Positions 1 to 12,718 of a stretch of DNA of 64,000 nt are shown piece after piece. Both the position numbers and the translations under genes were made by a program. The notes under the pieces were generated by a model. It had not been told where the DNA came from. It worked only from the letters and a program-made list of their open reading frames with translations, and made no database searches. The stretch covers positions 310,521 through 374,520 of the forward strand of contig VXCM01000825.1 in the NCBI GenBank assembly GCA_014773175.1, in the 5' to 3' direction. Source of the stretch: Lucifuga dentata (Eukaryota; Chordata; Actinopteri; Ophidiiformes; Bythitidae). Position 1 is the first letter of the stretch. Each line of letters opens with the position of its first letter.

Positions 1-2147
1 TACACATTAGCAACATGTCTGATTATTAGGTGGCTTAAGTCATGCACTTCACTTTAGCATCTGTGGATAGAAAAGAGGTTAAATGGTTGTAGCACCCAGC
101 CAATAAAGCACATGATATAGGATCAAATTGAGGTTTTGTTTTTTTGCTTTTTTAGTTATTATTTATTTTGGTTGCATTACATTTTATTTTCATGTCATGT
201 TACAAACAGGAATTTGTGTAAAAGGCTTGATGTATGCATTTAACCAGCTCAAGCAGCCCCTCAAGGTGACTTTGTACATTTCATTTACTCTTTCGGCAAG
301 TATAGACAGACTGAGAAAAACACAAAATCAGTGGAGAACAAAACTGACGTTCAGTCTCCACATAACATACTGTATGTTTTACATCTACGTATGTGTACAC
401 ACACTTGATTATTAGTGTCCCTAAAGGGTTTTCATCAGCTCAGTCAAGTGGCACCTCTTTAGTAGCCGTTTCAAGGGTTTCTCATTTCAAATTTTATTCT
501 CTTCTTCATAGTGCTACACTTTAACATATTTACATTACAGTCAATTTAATAAGAGCTAACATATAAGATATGATATACACCTAGTATTTGTCCTTCTTTC
601 AAGATGGACAAATCAGTAGGGATTAGGGATAAATCAAGCAAAAGACATTGCTACCTTGACAAAGAATACTGAAGTTGTTGCTCTTCTAAATTGTATGGTT
701 GTGAGTTTCTAAAAAACACTAAAATTAAGATATGGCTTGGAGTGATTGTGATGATGATGTTAGTCATGGCTTAACTTTGCTCTGGTAAACCTGAGATTGT
801 ACCAATTGTCTACTGTAATGGGCCACTGCACTTCTCCCATCCCCTCCAGGCAGCTGCCATCATCATCCCACCACCATACTGATCCTTCTTACAGCAACTG
901 GCCTTCCGGTTATTGAAACAAAAAATAAAAAGGGGTGGTGTGTGTGTGTGTGGGGGGGGGTGTTACCTGGATGTCCCTTCCCCTCTCTCATCTTGCTGGA
1001 GTTCTGGTTTTTGTCTTTTATTTTGCAGTGTGACCTTTCATTCAAGTTCCTCTCTTTGATAGTGCAGACTGAGGAAATGTTACCTTTTTTTTTTTTTCTA
1101 ATGATAAAAACTATGTTCGTGAGACATCCATTGTCCTTCTTGATTTGTGTATTCAAACTTTCATTCAAGTGCACTTGCTTTCTCATCTGATGTGACTACC
1201 ATTCTATCTTGGTCTCTCTCTTCTTCTCTACTTTTACTTGTGAGTGCTCCTTAATGATAAATGGCTCTTGACATGCACTCTGATAGAGGTTGATGAGCCT
1301 GGGTGTGACAAACTATACTGCCACTCAGGAGGAAGCGCACCTTGCATTCCCATGGGTCACTTATGGAGTTGATGCTCATGCTGTCGTGTAATGCACTAAC
1401 TTCGTTAAATCCTGTGACACAGAAAGTCAGTGAACTGTAAAAGTTCAAGGATGACATTGACTTGACATACTGTATAACCATAAGAGCCAATCCACTTGAA
1501 AACACACAAAACTCATTTGTAAATATGGAAACATACACCAATAGCTATAGTCATACACTTGAGCATTCTCATTAGGCACGTAGAGCTCTCCTGTTTAAGT
1601 GGGCCCTTGAAGAAGCACATCAATCTAGTCATTTTCTTTTTCTACAAGCATCACCCTCCCTGCGTTTATAGCTAAGTCCATGCCTTAGGCTCCATTGCCG
1701 CTAGATCCAATAGTTCACAGCCATGTCCATATCATTTGGCCTTGAATGGTGGTGTAATCTGGAGAAGTGGGATCATCCATTGTCTCTGTGCCTATGTGCT
1801 TGTGTTTTGTGGATCCTCCCAGGCTGAAGGTAATGAGATTGTGAACAGGATGTGGCTAATCGCTTCTCCCTGAGAAACAAGCGAAGTGAGAGGATCAGCT
1901 TCATATCTGCTGAGAGGTGGGATAACATTGACAAGTCAAGAGACTCATTCTAGTGCATTAGGTTTTATGTGTGTGTGAGGGTGTGTAAAACCAAGGAACA
2001 TAAAGCTGCATATAAGTAAATTAATCCAGTCCAAAATCCAATATCTACCATTAAAATTGTACATATATCTTTGTTCACTCTTGTATGTGTTCTTCTGGGA
2101 TTCTGTCTGCATCTTTATACACCTTCGCATTTTTATCTGTATTTTTG

Positions 2148-2151
<4 letters not shown>

Positions 2152-2182
<31 letters not shown>
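2152..2182. repeat. (TC)n microsatellite
   Basis: Uninterrupted TC dinucleotide tract followed directly by a short TG-rich segment. It creates spurious Ser/Leu-rich and Arg/Glu-rich open frames on both strands. Confidence 0.95.
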
Positions 2183-2186
<4 letters not shown>

Positions 2187-2724
2187 GTGTGTGTGCTGGC
2201 TGCCTGCCAAGTGGAGGACAAGTATGTGAAGGAGAACGATAGGGTAGCTTGCCTGTTCTTGTTTCACCGTAACTGTGTTGTCAGATATGAGGATGGGTAC
2301 TGATTTGAGAACCATGGGAGTCTGACTGGTTGTCAGCTGAAATCATCCATATTCATTGTCATATTTACATAATGCATCATTAAACCTCAAAGATAGCACA
2401 TGGGAAGATGTCTACCTTTGTGATTCTTTTATTAGAATGACATTTTGAGTATTGCTTTTAGATCCCCTTGTTAACAACAAAAACAATTACCCCACACCGC
2501 TAAATATCAATAAATCATATACTGCATATGGTCTTCTGTCCTTAATTGTTACATTTTGAGTAATGTAAGTTATTTAATCTTTATTAATCATACATGTGAC
2601 ACTACTGCAAAAGCCCATGCAGTCATAAAAACACGACTTCACAGAAAGTTATTCTCCTTTCGTTCTGTGTGGTTTGGGTATAGTAGGCAAAAGTCATATA
2701 GGAGATATAAACCATCACCCGACA

Positions 2725-2726
<2 letters not shown>

Positions 2727-2758
<32 letters not shown>
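2727..2758. repeat. (GT)16 microsatellite
   Basis: Perfect GT dinucleotide tract of 16 units. It explains the Cys-Val repeat open frames around it. Confidence 0.97.
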
Positions 2759-2761
<3 letters not shown>

Positions 2762-3250
2762 AGGTTGTACATGTACACGTGGACTTCCTTTCTCAGTCTC
2801 TTTCTGTTTCTGTCCTCCCACACAGAGAGAAACATAGACCACACACACATAGAGACAAATAAACCTTATTTAGCAGAAACTTGTGTGAAACCGTTAACCC
2901 CTTGCTGTCTGATTTAGATGCTAAACTGGCAAATGTGAAAAGACATTGGACAATGCACAAGACATGATGCCTTCCTCAAATGAATCAGGGGATCTTGTAG
3001 TCACAGCAGGATTTGGATGAATAATTCACTGGATTAACATAAAAGTTTAAAAGACAGAGTGAATGACACATGGATGATAGCGTGAAGAAAGGTCCTCAGG
3101 GGTAAGCTCATGGTTTATCCAACATACTTTTGTGGGATTGATGAAACCTTGCCATGCCATGTCCAATGTTAACTAGATGCTTAAAGATTGATGTTATATG
3201 TGAATTACTGATGTGAATTTCAACATATGCCATGAAGCTTTGAGTAGCTA

Positions 3251-3252
<2 letters not shown>

Positions 3253-3288
<36 letters not shown>

Positions 3289-3311
3289 TTTNTTTTTTTT
3301 TTTTTTTTTTT
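3253..3311. repeat. (TA)9 plus poly-T with an N at 3292
   Basis: A short TA tract passes straight into a T homopolymer of about 40 bases broken by one N at 3292. The N marks an unresolved homopolymer join, so the real T count is unknown. Confidence 0.95.
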
Positions 3312-4405
3312 GAGAATATGTCTTTGATCATGCCAGGATGTAATGTAGTGGCTGCTAATAATATGTATACATTAGCTTATACTTCAGTCTTTTTTATGCA
3401 TTAAAACTGCATGGAATTACTCACTGATGCACTGATGATTAGTTATGTCTGGAAATTTAAAAAATTTATCCATAACATTAAAGTTCCATGAAACAATGCA
3501 CATGGCATCGTTGGCTTTAAGTTTCTGTTGCTTATTCCAGTTTTGTAGGCACAGAAAGTTAAGACAGATCTTCCATTCAAAACTATATTTTTTCAGTCAT
3601 CCAGTCTATTTAGAATACTGCCAATCTGCATGGCTACAGTTTCTCCTCTGTTCAAGATGGTCTAATGGAGGAGCAGCAGATCCTTCTGTCAATCACACCT
3701 TGCTGAACAGATCTGGTGTGTGTATATGTATGAGATGACAATTACGTGTTGGTGTGTATGTAAAACAGGGAACTAAAGGAAGCAAGTGTGAAAGAGAAGT
3801 AAGCATGCTGCACATTTTGTGGCTGATTGCAGCAATACATGCATTTGTGTCCCTGCTTGCCACTTGTCTTTTGCTGTTCTAATTGGTGCTAGATGAGCCT
3901 TCTCCTGGCATTGCCTCAATATGTGCCTGGCCTCGTGTGTCAGTGGGTTACTAATGTGTTGAGCAGAATATGGCACAATCTGCTGCTCTACACCTCCTTC
4001 AATCCCCAAAGGGATTTGAGCCAAGCAGATGGGGAGACTGTAGTGCTTTATTAGTAGATAACTGCAGGTTGTGTGTATGGTGCACACAAGAACACAATGT
4101 GTCTTTGTAAAGAGACAGTTGAAAAGCACAGAATCCTTACAAATCATCATTATAAGGCAATCAATATCAAACAGGTTTTCTGTTTTTGCTTTTTCCTGAT
4201 GCTCAGAGTGAGAACCATCCAGTCTGTCCAGAGACACTCTCCCACTTTCACTGTAGTGTGCAGGGCTGTTTTTTACTTTTCTTTTTTCAGAGGGCAAGCG
4301 GGGGAGTTTGCAGCTGCTACTCGAAGGGGCATATGTGCAGAGTGGTGTGAGATGGGGGTGGGTGGACAGAGAGCACATGGCCCCCTCAGTCACAATTTAG
4401 AGACG

Positions 4406-4575
4406 GATGGTGGTAGAAAATGAGCAAATGAGTAATGCAGCCTCAAGGGGGCACAAGCCAGTGTCCTCCTTGTGCCGGTCCCAAGCCCAAATAAATGCAG
4501 AGGGTTGTGTCAGGAAGGGCATCCGACGTAAAACCTATGCCAAAGCAAAGATGCGATGGTGGTAGAAAATGAGCA
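4406..4575. mobile_element. Short retroposon in a 21-bp target duplication
   Basis: The 128-bp core at 4427-4554 carries sequence recognisable as a common teleost dispersed repeat: CACAAGCCAGTGTCCTCC, then CAGGAAGGGCATCC. It is bounded by an exact 21-bp direct repeat starting GATGGTGGTAG at 4406-4426 and 4555-4575. A long perfect direct repeat on both sides is what target-primed insertion leaves, so this copy was probably mobilised by a LINE and is fairly young. The exact family name is not assigned. Alternatively, the direct repeat could belong to a larger tandem arrangement, but nothing else nearby supports that. Confidence 0.75.
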
Positions 4576-4875
4576 GCTCTGCACATTTACAACTTAGATT
4601 TATTATATGAGAAGAAATTCCACAAATGGAGTAACAAAGTAGATGAAGAGTTTCTTTATTAAGGTAGAATCATTTGTGGTGTAATTAACATGTCTTTGGA
4701 ATATAATATTTTGTTCTATTGCAGTGTCCAATAACAGTTTCCACTGAGGATTGTTGTTAAAATATTGTTGCATGAAATATGTAGTGACAGTTTTTTTTTT
4801 CCCCATGATGGAAAAACTGTGCAATTAACACCATCACTTGTCTGCAGAGCAGCAATCCAGCACATTCATCTTTTG

Positions 4876-4906
<31 letters not shown>

Positions 4907-4940
4907 ACTCACTCACACACACACACACACACACACACAG
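4876..4940. repeat. Compound (CT)n(CACT)n(CA)n microsatellite
   Basis: Three adjoining simple-repeat phases: CT at 4876-4901, CACT units to about 4915, then CA to 4940. Confidence 0.95.
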
Positions 4941-5626
4941 AGTTGTATATAGATATTGATTTCTTATAGTGTGTTGCAACATGTTTAACATTCAGGAACA
5001 ACTGAAATCAGGGTTAAATATCCAGCTTGCATAATACATTTATTTACATTTGAGACGTAGTGCTTTGTCATATTGTTTAAAAAGATGCTTGTCCAGATGG
5101 GCTCCAGTGGGAATTAAAGGCACTCAAGCAAAAGTAGAATGACGACTGATACTCCATGGACAGACTACTATTACAGCTAATGGACTGCATCAGTAAGAGC
5201 TGCTACATTCAGATTCAGGTTTTGAAAAATGAAAGATTTTACTGATTCAAGTTAATAAGCCTAATTTACTTGCTAGTCATTCAGATTTATAATGTTCACA
5301 ACTTCCCATTTTATATGACAAGCTAATTTCCCTTCTTCTCCAGGATCAATATTTGCAGGGGAAAAAAGCCCTAAATATAAAGGGGGAAACTGAAAGATGA
5401 AGACCTTCCACTATATGAAAATGCACTATGTGGCTCAGCTCCCATGTTTGAGGTTGTTGATCAGATGATATCACCCTGGCACCAATGGTCTGGGCGGTTC
5501 CTTTTCCCGTCTGGGGTTGCTATGAGAGATGGACAGCAGCTCTCTAGGGGCCAATAAAAAAAAGGCTGTCATTAGAAGCATTTCCTGTAAAAAGTTACTT
5601 ACAAATATCAGCCTCATAAAACACAT

Positions 5627-5628
<2 letters not shown>

Positions 5629-5677
<49 letters not shown>

Positions 5678-5679
5678 GT

Positions 5680-5733
<54 letters not shown>
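5629..5733. repeat. Compound (GT)n(GA)n microsatellite
   Basis: GT tract at 5629-5668, a GGGTGGGTGG bridge, then GA from 5681 to 5733 with a single A interruption. At about 105 bp it is one of the longest simple repeats in the window. Confidence 0.97.
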
Positions 5734-6273
5734 CGGTCTTAAAAGCATGATCTTATGCAACAAATAACCTCTGTATTTGAGACATTATGCACACAAAGTC
5801 ATACTAATCCTTATCATGTTAATCCTGAAAGAACTAGTACCATATAAAATGTATACTTGAAGCATGAAAACCATTCATCCATCACCATTCATGCCGTGAC
5901 ATCAATAACCATTATTCAAATTTTATCACTTCACTAAAATAGGAAAGATATTGCCTGAGTCTTTTATGGTCTCTAGCTTCTGTATATTGGTTGCTGTATC
6001 AGGTGATGAGTCATTGTGGGCAAAGACTAAATGAGGTTATCACATCCATCCGGACACGCTGACACCAGAAGCTGCTCATCCGATTTCAGCAACAGCTGAG
6101 ACATCATACCTCCTCCAGCTATCCATTGAATGCATGATGTCATCTTCACGTGTTTTATATCTAACAGCAAGAGATGTTAAATAACCTGAGGGATGCTGTT
6201 GCTCTTTTGAATATTCCTCTTCTCTCTTTCCAATTACTACCTACTTTTTGTTACTACTTTCTACTCTTCTTAC

Positions 6274-6276
<3 letters not shown>

Positions 6277-6310
<34 letters not shown>
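6277..6310. repeat. (CT)n microsatellite
   Basis: Perfect CT tract followed by C/T-rich sequence to about 6420. The pyrimidine-rich strand accounts for the long open frames here. Confidence 0.95.
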
Positions 6311-6313
<3 letters not shown>

Positions 6314-7032
6314 CCTCTCTCATGTCCTGTCATTATTTCATCTCCAACAAAACCTCCTTCTCATCTTTCCCTCCCTCTGCCTCTGCATATGTCCCTTCCT
6401 CCCCGCTTCACCTCCCTCAAGCCCCTCAGGCCATGGCAACATGTGCTTTGCAATCTGCAGCCTCAGTGCTCTCCTGTCTCCCCAGGCCTCCTATCACCGT
6501 GAACCCTCCCCTTGTGCTTTTAGGCCCTTCTGTTTAATTCATGATCTTCCTGTGGCTCCTGTCATGTCTCATCGGGACCACAGGAAGGCACAGTGTAAAT
6601 AATGGAGCATCCCCAAAGACATGTTCAGTGCTGACTGTCACAACAGCGCACCATGTGCTCCCATGTGGAGAAGATAGGACAACAGTCTGTGTTTCTTTGC
6701 CTCAACCCATATACCATGCTCATAACATTTATTTATGCATATGGTGAATAACGTGTAGTTATAGTCATGTTACAAGCATGCACATATTGTGTTAACATGG
6801 CACATTTAGCTTCTCAGACACTCTGTCCTTTGCTCTATATACATAAAAAGAAATATATAAACTAATCGTAAACACAAAGAAATCAGTGTGCTACCATCTT
6901 CAGCTTGATGCATATATTGCATGAAAAATCAATGTCTACAATATTTACTTTTTATGTATTCACACTGGACTTGTTTTATTTCAATACATAGTCACAGAGA
7001 ATATATTCCTCATAAAAAACATGAGGAATACA

Positions 7033-7088
7033 AAAAATGTTACGTTTGTCTCATAAAGGTTCCTTTATGAAATAAACGTAAAATTTTT
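7033..7088. repeat. Long imperfect hairpin
   Basis: Arms TTACGTTT and TCATAAAGG (7040-7047, 7051-7059) pair with CCTTTATGA and AAACGTAA (7062-7070, 7074-7081) around a 2-base loop and one 3x3 internal loop. Outer A6/T7 flanks extend the stem to roughly 25 pairs. A second small hairpin (TTCCTCAT / ATGAGGAA) lies just upstream at about 7010-7028. This may be a relic of a palindromic transposon; no mature small RNA was recognised. Confidence 0.7.
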
Positions 7089-8223
7089 TTCACTGTTGGA
7101 ATCTTTACTATTGATCACCTCTGGATGTTTCATTGGCATTATCCACAGAAGGAAAACCCCATCAGCAATCCAATGTGGAATCCTTCCTTAAACCCCATAA
7201 TAGGATGCACAGATCAATATTGTTGTGAAACAAAATGAGAAATCAGGGCAGCAGGAAGGAGGCAAGACCCTCACTTAATTCTCACAGGACAGTCTTTAGA
7301 GGCAACTCCTTAAGATGATCTGCTTGTTAAACATAGCTAAGCAATTCCTCAAACACAACAAAGATCCTTTTGTCTTTTTCAAATGCACCCTCAGGATATT
7401 TGTTCTGTGCACATCAATAAAGAATGGATCAGGGCAGCGTCTGGGCCTGGTTAGGATATAAGCGCTTGGAGCCAAACATAGTGTCCTTGTAATTTGCCTC
7501 TTGTTTCTACGCGACATCATCCATCTCCCTGTAGGATTTCTCCATTATCAATTTGCAGGGCATCAGGCTTGTTTACTTAATATCCTATACTTACTTTACT
7601 ATTGACTTACTATAACTTGAACAAAAAAGCCATTAATGTAAAAGGGGCTCAGTGCTGCAGTGTACAGATAACTGAGTCATCCATGGAATAAAAAATGAAG
7701 TCTTAATACTGTGCAGAAATGGAAACATCCCTGTGTTATGTGTTTTTTGTCATGCCATATGCACCCATTGAGGCTGTTATTTTAACATGTCTCTCATTCA
7801 CACTCCGCAGGCCAGCATAATGACACTATCTGAGGTGATGAATGTAATGGCAGCTGCCTTAATGCTTCTCTGCAGAGCTGAAACGAGCACACATCAAAAC
7901 AAAGTGTCATGTTTGTACGTGCAAGTGAATATATATGTCAGATAGAGAAAGAGAGTGGAAAAGACATATGAATGTCATAGCAGCTTGATCATATCAACAT
8001 ACTGTAGATAATCTCTTAGGGGTAACAACCTGCCAACACACCATGTGTTTATTGATCTGAAATATGTTCAGCAAAATCCATTACTTAGGCTGACTGTGTT
8101 TTACAGTCACCTGTGCAACCCCCTACTGTGCAACAACTGAGGAAAATGATGTTTAATTCTGCTTGATCTGGTTCCCTGTGGCTGTTATGAGGTAGCCCTT
8201 TAGGTATGTACTGTATATACTGC

Positions 8224-8255
<32 letters not shown>

Positions 8256-8279
8256 CGTGTGCGTGTGCGTGTGTGTGTA
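8224..8279. repeat. (TG)n microsatellite with GC interruptions
   Basis: TG tract broken by GCG units in its 3' half. Confidence 0.95.
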
Positions 8280-9976
8280 TGTGAATATACACTTCCTTTA
8301 ACATGGTACTTATGACACAAACATCCTGTGATAAACACCATCATACACTTGTTCATTATCAAACAGATATTTCATTTAAAGTAGTTGCATCTTAAAATTC
8401 AGTCCTTAATTTTTGAGCTTGTCAGTTTGACTTAATTTTTTTTATTGTTGTATAATCATTTTTTAAAATAATAATAATTTATATTAATTATTATATATAT
8501 AATTTTTATAATCTGTTGTTTGCATGCTAAGGAGGCCATATTAGAAAATTGGGAACCATAAAACAAAGAAGCTGAAAAAGAAGCAGAAAAAATAGTTGCT
8601 CAGGGAAATATAAAAGCCATATTTAAAACAAAGTCAGGTATATTGAGTTAAGGGTTCTCTCAGACAAGAGACTTTGGGGACCAGAATTGTTTTAACATAA
8701 GTGGTTCCTAAGGCGGTGACAACATTCATTTTAGAAAATTACCACGTTTCCTCTGGGCCATTGCCTATAAGGAAGAGAAAAATAAAGCACGCCTCATACT
8801 TACCAAACCAGCAGTAGCAGCAAACACTTAAACAGGCACTGTGAGATCTCTGCATGGAAACAGATGCAGTTTCCACAGCTGAGTGTGGCACTATGACACT
8901 CACTGTTACTAAATTTATACACTGAATCTCTAATCTGGCAACAACATTTTGTTTGATCCTTTAAGCTGTGGTAGGCTATCAAAAAGCAAGATGGCTACAG
9001 ACTCCCCTCTCCTTCAGAATTTCAAGGTTTATCCTTCTGAAACAGTGTATTCAAGCATGAAAAATGTAAAACAAATTTAGATTACTGCATAGATTGCATT
9101 ATAAATCATCAGAGTGCTTTAGAGGCAATAAGTGAGTTTTTGCTATCTGCATGGCACAATCCTCTTTCTGGACTGGATGTGATTAAAAAGTGTGTTACTT
9201 ACACTGTGATGAAGTTGTAGCTAAACAGAACAGTTCCCATGGGCCACCAAGTGTAACACTGTAGGAAGATTTGTTTTGTGCTCAGTGGAAGAGCAGGAGT
9301 GGATTAGACACCAGCGTAAACAATAAGGACACTGCAGGTGGGGAAATCTAGGACAAGTCATTAGATGAGGAAGTACAGTATATTCATTCAACACCTTACC
9401 CATGTTTTCCTGCAGGAACATGCTAGAAGCTAGAAGGGTGCTCATTAGATCACATACCTCTTCCAAGGCTGAACAAGCTAAGGCAAGATCTGTCTAATAA
9501 TATACGTAATGAGAAAGAAACAACAATAAAGAATATATTTTTCATGGCTCCACCTCTAAGATAATGCAAAACCGTGTTCAGGTTATTGAATCAGCTTCAT
9601 CACAGCTACACATGTATGTTTCTAACAATGTGTTACAGTACAGTAATTCTATGAATGTGTCTACTGTGTCCAAGCATATATTTTAGTCCTTCAGATCCAG
9701 ATCCTTATGCATTCTGGACCAAATTGCACCTGTTGGCAATCTATCATGGGATGAATATGCCAAATTGATTTCATTGAGATATAACGTTTAAAGAATTTGA
9801 CAAAAGAAAGAAAAACATAAAGAAATATTAACAAAATTACTGAAAAATTCCTAGATATCCCCTCTGGATCCAGATCAGTACCAAAATGTGTAAGACCCTG
9901 TCCCACCCTTTCACCAAGTTCATAACTTTTTGAGCACTCCTGCTAACAAATAAGCAATGTCCTCAATATTCATCCA

Positions 9977-10009
9977 AATACTAATACTAATACTAATACT
10001 AATACTAAA
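9977..10009. repeat. (ACTAAT)5 microsatellite
   Basis: Five near-perfect hexamer units, isolated in otherwise unique sequence. Confidence 0.93.
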
Positions 10010-10109
10010 CTTTTAGTCTCTCTTACACTTTCTATAATGATCACAATGGTATGAAATTATGATGTTAGACAGATCTCTGGAAGAGGCCTGCAGTAATTTA
10101 TTTTCTCCA

Positions 10110-10530
10110 GGGACAATCTTTGCATGGTTTCTCAAAAACAGCAATCAGGCATTGTTTTTTGCTTGGAGGGAAATTTGCTCCGCCATTAATTAAAGAGTTC
10201 TTTATTTCTTACTTTTATTAGCTAATGCTCTCCCTCAACACACAAAGCCTCTATTCCCTTTCTGCAGCTTTCCTCAGCAAATTTAATCAGAATATAGAAT
10301 TGCTTGCAGCACACTTGATTAAAGCCTTGTACTGCTGCATGTTTAATATATTAAAAGTATTGCTTTTCTCTGAGCACACCCTGGGATTTAAAGATCAAAA
10401 ATAAGTGTTCATGACAATACAAAAAGCCTTTCCTGTAGACTGCTGTAATGCATTTTGTGCATGATTGAATAGGCTAGGAGGTCTTGATATTGCTCATGGC
10501 TTTCTGTCTTCAAAGGAGACAAAGGTTAAC
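10110..10530. promoter_or_regulatory. Conserved-looking noncoding block
   Basis: A low-repeat segment with clustered homeodomain-type cores, such as CATTAATTAAAG near 10185 and CTTGATTAAAG near 10313, and no open frame of note. Its texture resembles vertebrate developmental enhancers. This is an inference from composition only; no alignment was possible. Confidence 0.25.
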
Positions 10531-10875
10531 TTCCGGATCAGCAGGTATGGTTTTATCATTACTGGCTAGACAGGAACTATTTTTATCCATCCTTTACTTT
10601 GCTGTCTTTCAAACACTGTAAAATGCTGCCAGACACTGACTGCAACAGCACAGCAGACCAAACAGTTTTGCTGTTCAAGCTTTCTGACTTTCCACAACAC
10701 AACCAACCTGTGAATTTATAATTCAGAGTTCTTTAAAATATATATGTACTGTATTTTACAGAGCATAAAGTTTTGTCTTTGTGTTGTGCTGCAAGCATGT
10801 CATTATACCGTATATAGATATACTATAGATAAATGAGATTTAGGTTTCCTGGTGCAGAATATAGAATATATCTAT

Positions 10876-10877
<2 letters not shown>

Positions 10878-10909
<32 letters not shown>
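10878..10909. repeat. (GT)16 microsatellite
   Basis: Perfect GT tract. A short CT tract follows at about 11004-11022. Confidence 0.96.
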
Positions 10910-10913
<4 letters not shown>

Positions 10914-11520
10914 CACAGGTGATTCTGAATGTAAGTGACAGAGGCTCATCTGTGATGAAAGGCTTGGAGGAACCCTGAGAGGAGACAACTGCCCTGGCCT
11001 TCTGCTCTCTCTCTCTCTCTGATAGATACTTTGTAGTGTGTGAAAGTCAGTCCTCTTTCTCTCAGCGTGCCACTTTTGTCTTGTGACTGGCAAATCCAGA
11101 CTTGCTAGCCTTGTTCTGTTCTTCCTTCCATCTGCCGCATTTTTTTTTTTTTTAGCTTTTCTTCATGGACCTCCCCAGGCCAGTGACATCCAAAAGCCTC
11201 TTTATGAGGACTAGAATGATAAGTAAAGCTCTGCATTCAGTCGCTGTGCCCTGGGGCCTGTTGAATTTCTGAGCTTTGCTTCCTCATCCTGTCCTATTCA
11301 GAAGGATTGACGAAAAGGGCATGATACACAAACAGAAAAGCAAACAGCAGATTATTCTTAGGAGGTCAGGACATGGCCTGGTGCAAAGACAGCAATACAG
11401 ATTCTACAGCAGTGTTAGTTATAGTGTCAGGAGATACATATTTGCAATGTTGTTTTTGTACTTTTTATACCATCACATTTTACTTTTATCTAAGGGATAT
11501 ATTTTCAGGAAACTCCTAAT

Positions 11521-11562
11521 TGTGACTTGTGACATATTGTGACTTGTGACACATTGTGACTT
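11521..11562. repeat. TGTGACTTG minisatellite
   Basis: Units of TTGTGAC or TGTGACATA repeat about five times over 42 bp, slightly diverged. Confidence 0.8.
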
Positions 11563-12041
11563 GCAAACCTCCATGCTGTCTTACCCCAGCCAAAGGAAAA
11601 ATATGGGAAATGCCCCCTCTCCTGGTTGGATTTTGTAACCCTAAAACAAGAAGCACTTTTTGCTGAGAAAATTTTACACAAATGACTGCAACAATGTACT
11701 ACATCTGCACAATCCTCCTGAAGAGTCTCAAAAAGTAATGTGTCAGCAAATGACAAGTAATAAACATAGGACCTTGCTTTGTTATACCTTAAACTGGTGA
11801 TAATAGATGCCATGTGGTGATGCATTTTATGCTAAACTACCTACAGTGATACCCTTGTCTGACTCCCATTTCACAATGCCAATGTTGATGACAACTGCAT
11901 CCTCCAGGAGTGACAACAGTGACAACAATCAGTATGTCTGTGTCAGACTGCATCATGGCAAACAGTTGTCAAAAAGGGCCTCTGCTGAGATATGGCATAA
12001 AATCATGTGCTTTCATAACTGTATATAATACAATACTTTGG

Positions 12042-12055
12042 CCACTAGAGGGCAC
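12042..12055 (+). promoter_or_regulatory. CTCF-type motif
   Basis: CCACTAGAGGGCAC fits the vertebrate CTCF core CCASYAGRKGGCRS at every position. It lies in gene-free sequence, where a boundary role would be reasonable. One motif match alone does not show occupancy. Confidence 0.5.
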
Positions 12056-12667
12056 TCTAACATCAAAACTGAGGCAAATATCCTAATAGTGTCATATCAA
12101 AGAGCAGGAAATACAGCAGCATTGCAGGACATAGCCACATGTTTCCTTTCAAATTATTGACCAGATTGGTGGGAATGAAAGCTTGTTTTAAAAAGACATA
12201 ACAATGTGCACAACCTCAGAATACATTCAAAGAGAGTTATTGATTCTGAACTCTACCTTTATGACAGTTGGGATAAAAATATGATATTTTTGCTTAATAT
12301 AAAATATTATGTTACAAAGTTGAAACTGTTGCATATACCGACACTTGGGTACTGTAAACTAAAACTACTGACCAAAGAAAAGAAGAATGCATTTCTGATG
12401 ATGTAGATATGATGCTCCACCAAGCAAAGCCTGTAGCCTGCATACTCAGGAGTGCTGTTCGCATATCTCGGGAACAATGAGAGGTTAAGGACAGAAATTA
12501 CGACCTCTCTGTTTGGCTCACACTGCCATGAGTTCCCTATCGCCTGCTTCATGCAGCTGTAAATAAAGGTAATTGTACATAAGCTTAATTAAATGACATA
12601 AATCCTGTTTACGATGTCTGGGCTTTACTGAGCCACTGAAATGTAGGATGGAGTGAGGGCTGTGGTT

Positions 12668-12673
<6 letters not shown>

Positions 12674-12717
<44 letters not shown>
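12674..12717. repeat. (TG)22 microsatellite
   Basis: Perfect TG tract preceded by an imperfect GTTTG lead-in. Confidence 0.97.

Positions 12718-12718
<1 letters not shown>

Larger units (their letters stand above)
1..4405. other. Gene-free stretch
   Basis: No coding exon, RNA gene or promoter could be supported here. The stretch is AT-rich unique-looking sequence broken by simple repeats: a GT/G run near 932-960 and the tracts listed separately at 2.15, 2.73 and 3.25 kb. The longest open frame lies at 3773-4393 on the minus strand (206 codons). It has no recognisable domain and no splice or promoter context, so it is treated as chance. Confidence 0.6.
4576..12041. other. Gene-free stretch
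   Basis: No exon or RNA gene could be supported. It holds several long dinucleotide tracts, a strong hairpin at 7.03-7.09 kb, an ACTAAT hexamer array near 9.98 kb, a conserved-looking block at 10.1-10.5 kb, and a short TTGTGAC minisatellite near 11.5 kb. The rest is unassigned AT-rich sequence. Confidence 0.6.

Noticed and set aside
3773..4393. 206-codon minus-strand open frame, the longest in the window
   Set aside because: No recognisable domain, no promoter or splice context, and composition like its flanks; length alone can arise by chance in 64 kb.
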